DNA from: RHLJ01 sp040222455
Lineage (GTDB): Bacteria > Bacteroidota > Rhodothermia > Balneolales > Balneolaceae
Direction: 5' to 3'
Length of the DNA: 64,000 bases
Assembly (NCBI GenBank): GCA_040222455.1
Contig: JAVKDD010000020.1
Span: 1 to 64,000 of the forward strand
The position numbers and the translations under genes are program-made. Position 1 is the first letter of the stretch. Every line of letters starts with the position of its first letter. The notes beneath the pieces are model-generated. The model was not told the origin of the DNA. It searched no databases and worked only from the letters and a program-made list of their open reading frames with translations. This document shows, piece by piece, positions 61,262 through 64,000 of this stretch.

Positions 61262-62140
61262 ATGAAATATTACTTAATACTCATTCTGTTTTTATTTTCA
61301 ATTTCCATAAATACTAATGCTCAGGTAACTTATCAGACCGCATATTCTAACCCAGAGGATGTTTATCCTGGTTATTTAGGTCTTCATTACTTTGCAGTAG
61401 ATGCTGGTTTTAGCAACACTTCTGGAGCTTCAATTTGGAGTGTAGGTGCAGATGGACTTTATCCTATTAACGATAAAATCGGGGTAGATGTACTAGCATT
61501 ATACTCGCTGTTTTCTTTAGCAAAAGAAGGTCCTGCCTTTCTATTTAATGGAGGGATTGAATTCGAAATCTCTAAACAAACCAAACCAGGAAAAATACCT
61601 GTGCTTCTAGCTTTCAGCTACGAGAAAGACTATATGAATAATAAGGAGGTTCAAACTTGGGAGTCGGTAACTTTACAGGCAGAGGTCCAGAAAGAGTTTG
61701 TTGCGAGAGGCGGTATTTATTTGAGAAATAGTGCTTTGGAATACGATCAGGGGACAACCTATTTTGATCAAACTGGATTATTTCAGGCAGGGGTTTATGC
61801 CGGGATTGGGTACAATTGGAAGAGTTATATACATGTTCGGGATAGTGATGGCTATACCTTTGCTGCAGGAAAATTTATTCGACCGTATGCCGATTTACTT
61901 GTGATTCCAACCACCGTTGACCTCGAATTAAATGGTGCAAAAGCGGCAGAACTTAACGAAACACTAGGATGGCGTGTTGGTGCCGTTCTAGTTGCAAAAC
62001 CATACACTAAAAGCGAAAACTTTGATCGAAAGTTTGGCTTCTTTGGAAATTCAATATTCAGAATGGAATTTGGTCAACGACCAATTGGCGGGTTTTTTGT
62101 AACTACAGGTGTAGCATTTGCTCTTAAGAAGTTTAATTAA
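61262..62140 (+). CDS. Exported, probably outer-membrane beta-barrel protein
   Basis: The 292-residue protein has a signal peptide (MKYYLILILFLFSISINTNA, then QV) and alternating amphipathic strands rich in aromatic residues (ASIWSVGADGLYPI; GVYAGIGYNWKSYIHV; IGGFFVTTGVAFALKKFN), ending in a Phe/Asn-type C-terminus. I recognise no named family. It is monocistronic. Confidence 0.75.
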   Translation: MKYYLILILFLFSISINTNAQVTYQTAYSNPEDVYPGYLGLHYFAVDAGFSNTSGASIWSVGADGLYPINDKIGVDVLALYSLFSLAKEGPAFLFNGGIEFEISKQTKPGKIPVLLAFSYEKDYMNNKEVQTWESVTLQAEVQKEFVARGGIYLRNSALEYDQGTTYFDQTGLFQAGVYAGIGYNWKSYIHVRDSDGYTFAAGKFIRPYADLLVIPTTVDLELNGAKAAELNETLGWRVGAVLVAKPYTKSENFDRKFGFFGNSIFRMEFGQRPIGGFFVTTGVAFALKKFN

Positions 62141-62186
62141 AAATAATTAACGACTGGGAGAAAACCCGATATCCAATAGCTTAAAT

Positions 62187-62222
62187 AAAAAACGCCTCTC
62201 CAAAAAATGGAGATGCGTTTTA
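62187..62222. terminator. Terminator between the barrel protein and SPT-like genes
   Basis: AAAACGC-CTCTCC, AAAAAA loop, GGAGA-TGCGTTTT. It has A-rich left and T-rich right flanks and can serve both convergent genes. Confidence 0.85.
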
Positions 62223-62250
62223 AGCATAGATGACCACAATGCATATTTTG

Positions 62251-63477
62251 TTAAGCAGACAGCTTTCCAGCTGATGTCATAACAAAGTCTTTAATAGCTT
62301 CGAAGGCATTTAGCGTTTTCTCAATATGCTCATCATTATGAGCTGCAGTTGGTATTAACCGAATTAGTACGATACCTTTTGGTACTACAGGATAAGAAAC
62401 ACCACTTACGAAAACGCCATGTTCTTCACGTAGTTTTCTCATAATATCCATACATAAATCAGTACTTCCTTGTGTGAGTACAGGCGTTACTGGACTTTCA
62501 GACGGAAGAACATTATAGCCGATTTTCTGTAATCCCTCTCGAAGTTTTAATGTATTCTCCCAGAGTTTTTCTCTCCATTCTGGATGCTTTCGAATCATCT
62601 CTAATCGTTTTCGAGCGGTAACTACGATAGGTGTGGGAAGTGATTTTGCAAAAATCTGACTTCTCACATTTGCTCTAAGAAATTTAATAACTCTTGGCTC
62701 GGAAGCAACAAATGCACCAATAAGGGCGCCTGCTTTAGCGAATGTACCGAAATAAATATCAATTCCGTCTTGGCAACCCAATTGAGTTCCTGTACCAGAA
62801 CCATCATGACCTAAAGTTCCAAAACCATGAGCATCATCTACTAGTAATCGGAAAGGAACTTCTTTCTTTAGTTCGATGATTTCATTTAGGATTCCCAAAT
62901 CTCCAGTCATTCCAAAAACACCTTCAGTAATTACTAAGATGGAAGAACCTTCTTTTAGCTTAGTTTTTGCTCTAAAAAGTTGCTTCTTAAAACTTTCGAT
63001 ATCATTATGTTTAAAAACAGACTTATCGCACATTGCTAGTTGTTTTCCGTCAACGATACAAGCGTGACTCAGCTCATCATAAATTAAAAAGTCGTTTCGA
63101 TCTACCAAAGAGTGGATCACACTCATAATACCTTGGTAGCCAAAGTTAAGAAGAAGTGCCTCTGGTTTGTGAACAAACTCTGCAAGTTCTGCTTCAAGAC
63201 CCTCATGCTCAGTAGAGTTTCCGGTCATTAATCGAGCTCCCATTGGTGCACTAAGGGAGTACTTTGCAGTAGCTTCTACATCAACTTTTTTTATCTCTTC
63301 GTTGCTTCCAATTCCGAGATAATCGTTGATACTCCATACGACCATATCTTTGCCGTTAAATTTCATTTCTGGACCTAGTGGTCCTTCCAATTTTGGAAAG
63401 GTATAATATCCGTACCCATCAGAAGTAAACGAGCCTAGCGGTCCTGGCCGTTCTTCAAGCTTGTCAAATAAATCCAT
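62251..63477 (-). CDS. Alpha-oxoamine synthase, serine palmitoyltransferase-like
   Basis: This PLP enzyme condenses an acyl-CoA with an amino acid. The 408-residue protein has KDMVVWSINDYLGIGSNEE, GARLMTGNSTEHEGLEAELA, YDELSHACIVDG, LLVDDAHGFGTLG and the PLP lysine in YFGTFAKAGALIGAFVAS. The MDLFDKLEERPGPLGSF start matches the Bacteroidota group annotated as serine palmitoyltransferase, which would make 3-ketosphinganine for sphingolipids. Glycine C-acetyltransferase or BioF-like activity cannot be excluded by eye. TATTTTTG on the minus strand at 63541 is a possible -7 box. Confidence 0.85.
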   Translation of the reverse strand: MDLFDKLEERPGPLGSFTSDGYGYYTFPKLEGPLGPEMKFNGKDMVVWSINDYLGIGSNEEIKKVDVEATAKYSLSAPMGARLMTGNSTEHEGLEAELAEFVHKPEALLLNFGYQGIMSVIHSLVDRNDFLIYDELSHACIVDGKQLAMCDKSVFKHNDIESFKKQLFRAKTKLKEGSSILVITEGVFGMTGDLGILNEIIELKKEVPFRLLVDDAHGFGTLGHDGSGTGTQLGCQDGIDIYFGTFAKAGALIGAFVASEPRVIKFLRANVRSQIFAKSLPTPIVVTARKRLEMIRKHPEWREKLWENTLKLREGLQKIGYNVLPSESPVTPVLTQGSTDLCMDIMRKLREEHGVFVSGVSYPVVPKGIVLIRLIPTAAHNDEHIEKTLNAFEAIKDFVMTSAGKLSA

Positions 63478-63574
63478 GCAGAGAGACTAGAGTGAACAAT
63501 AAATTTTTTTAGTTACAAAGACTTTCTTAAATCTTAACAACAAAAATACGTAAATATCAATCCAAGTAAAAAGT

Positions 63575-64000
63575 TTAAAAATCGGGTCTTAAAATGAAAA
63601 GACCGTCTTCAATATCACTTACAATAAGCACTTCACTTTCGAAGTAAGGGTAATTGCTCCAAGCACCTTTATACGCTCTATCTTGTTGATTTGGTAAGGC
63701 AGGTTGTGTATCAAAATAACCGACAGGATCCAATTCAAGGTTCTGAAGATTTCCAATCCTAAATGCACGAAGTCCTGATGTATAATTTGATTGGTAAACA
63801 AAGCCATCTCTTATATAAAGGTTATGATCGATGGAAGTGGTAGTGTGTAAGTAGAAACCTAAAAACTCAGGATTTTCCAGATTTCGAACATCCCAAATAT
63901 AAGTTCTAGTTTCCCTTCCTAAATTGTTTTCATCTAACTCATCATTCATCAAAAAATAAGAATGATCTTCAGTCAACCACCCCTGATGAGAATATTGCAT
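63575..64000 (-). CDS. Choice-of-anchor B family protein, partial (C-terminal part)
   Basis: The gene runs off the right end; 141 residues of the C-terminus are seen. The text HQGWLTEDHSYFLMNDELDE, TYIWDVRNLENPEFLGFY, HNLYIRDGFVYQSNYTSGLR and SDIEDGLFILRPDF matches the LVIVD/choice-of-anchor B beta-propeller family of exported proteins, which usually carry a variable surface anchor at the end. Here the protein stops right after the propeller with no sorting domain. Confidence 0.82.
   Translation of the reverse strand: MQYSHQGWLTEDHSYFLMNDELDENNLGRETRTYIWDVRNLENPEFLGFYLHTTTSIDHNLYIRDGFVYQSNYTSGLRAFRIGNLQNLELDPVGYFDTQPALPNQQDRAYKGAWSNYPYFESEVLIVSDIEDGLFILRPDF

Noticed and set aside
1..64000. 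CRISPR array, prophage or complete insertion sequence
   Set aside because: No regularly spaced short repeats, integrase, transposase or phage structural genes were found in the reading frames.

Overview
The window is about 64 kb of AT-rich chromosome from a Bacteroidota-like (FCB group) bacterium. The gene content fits the Balneola/Rhodothermota side best, but no rRNA or full marker set is present, so I hold the family level loosely. The lineage call rests on several things: recurrent TAnnTTTG -7 boxes, weak or absent Shine-Dalgarno sequences at many genes, a type IX secretion (T9SS) sorting-domain remnant, a six-subunit Na+-translocating NADH:quinone reductase, a SecA without the zinc tail, and a serine-palmitoyltransferase-like enzyme. 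It is a core-genome region. There is no prophage, intact insertion sequence, CRISPR array or plasmid-type module.

Layout. 1-180: intergenic 70-bp direct repeat. 0.3-3.5 kb: xseB, dxs, queA. 3.5-11 kb: a structured leader and nqrABCDEF, then a terminator, apbE and a convergent small Cys-rich membrane protein that looks like an NqrM-type maturation factor; together these make a complete sodium-pump module with its flavin and iron maturation genes. 11.2 kb: tRNA-Arg(TCG). 11.4-15.2 kb (minus strand): acidic hypothetical, purine nucleoside phosphorylase, DivIVA, two PspB-like membrane coiled-coil proteins, YggS. 15.4-17.2 kb: Nif3-like protein and a zinc-ribbon-family protein that has lost all its cysteines. 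17.4-18.0 kb: the RNase P RNA gene, enlarged by a roughly 190-nt P12 arm carrying a dispersed palindromic repeat. 18-21.5 kb: smpB, lipoprotein, M50 protease, arginine deiminase. 21.7-30 kb: SirB1-like protein, DUF3052, a PadR/permease pair, a di-haem reaction-centre-type cytochrome, a sodium:solute symporter, PnuC and an HsdR_N-type protein. 30-32.5 kb: yidC-rnpA-rpmH, with the protein subunit of RNase P lying 14 kb from its RNA. 33.3-34 kb: a low-density gap with two small ORFs and a frameshifted T9SS sorting domain. 34-37.4 kb: secA. 37.6-44 kb: two polyphosphate-glucokinase-type ROK paralogues (one degenerate), TPR protein, VOC protein, MarR, EamA transporter, secreted nuclease/phosphatase and a DksA-type zinc finger. 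44.6-55 kb: S9 peptidase, DUF456, an SQR-like flavoprotein, a predicted PPi-dependent phosphofructokinase, POT peptide transporter, ankyrin protein, mnmE, a CIA30 protein and secG. 55-64 kb: MscS channel, a SRAP-fold protein lacking the catalytic residues, CPBP protease, a DEAD-box-fold protein lacking the ATPase motifs, YciO/TsaC-like protein, a second secreted EEP enzyme, outer-membrane-like protein, SPT-like enzyme and a partial choice-of-anchor B protein.

The main theme for a second look is decay or repurposing inside intact, well-expressed-looking genes. Four proteins keep their fold signatures but lose their defining catalytic or metal residues (pseudo-DEAD-box at 57.8 kb, pseudo-SRAP at 56 kb, Cys-free zinc ribbon at 16.5 kb, degenerate ROK at 37.6 kb). 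The second theme is RNA: the expanded RNase P RNA, a palindromic repeat family with compensatory base changes, and a two-hairpin leader in front of the nqr operon. All functional calls come from reading motifs by eye; no database search was run.
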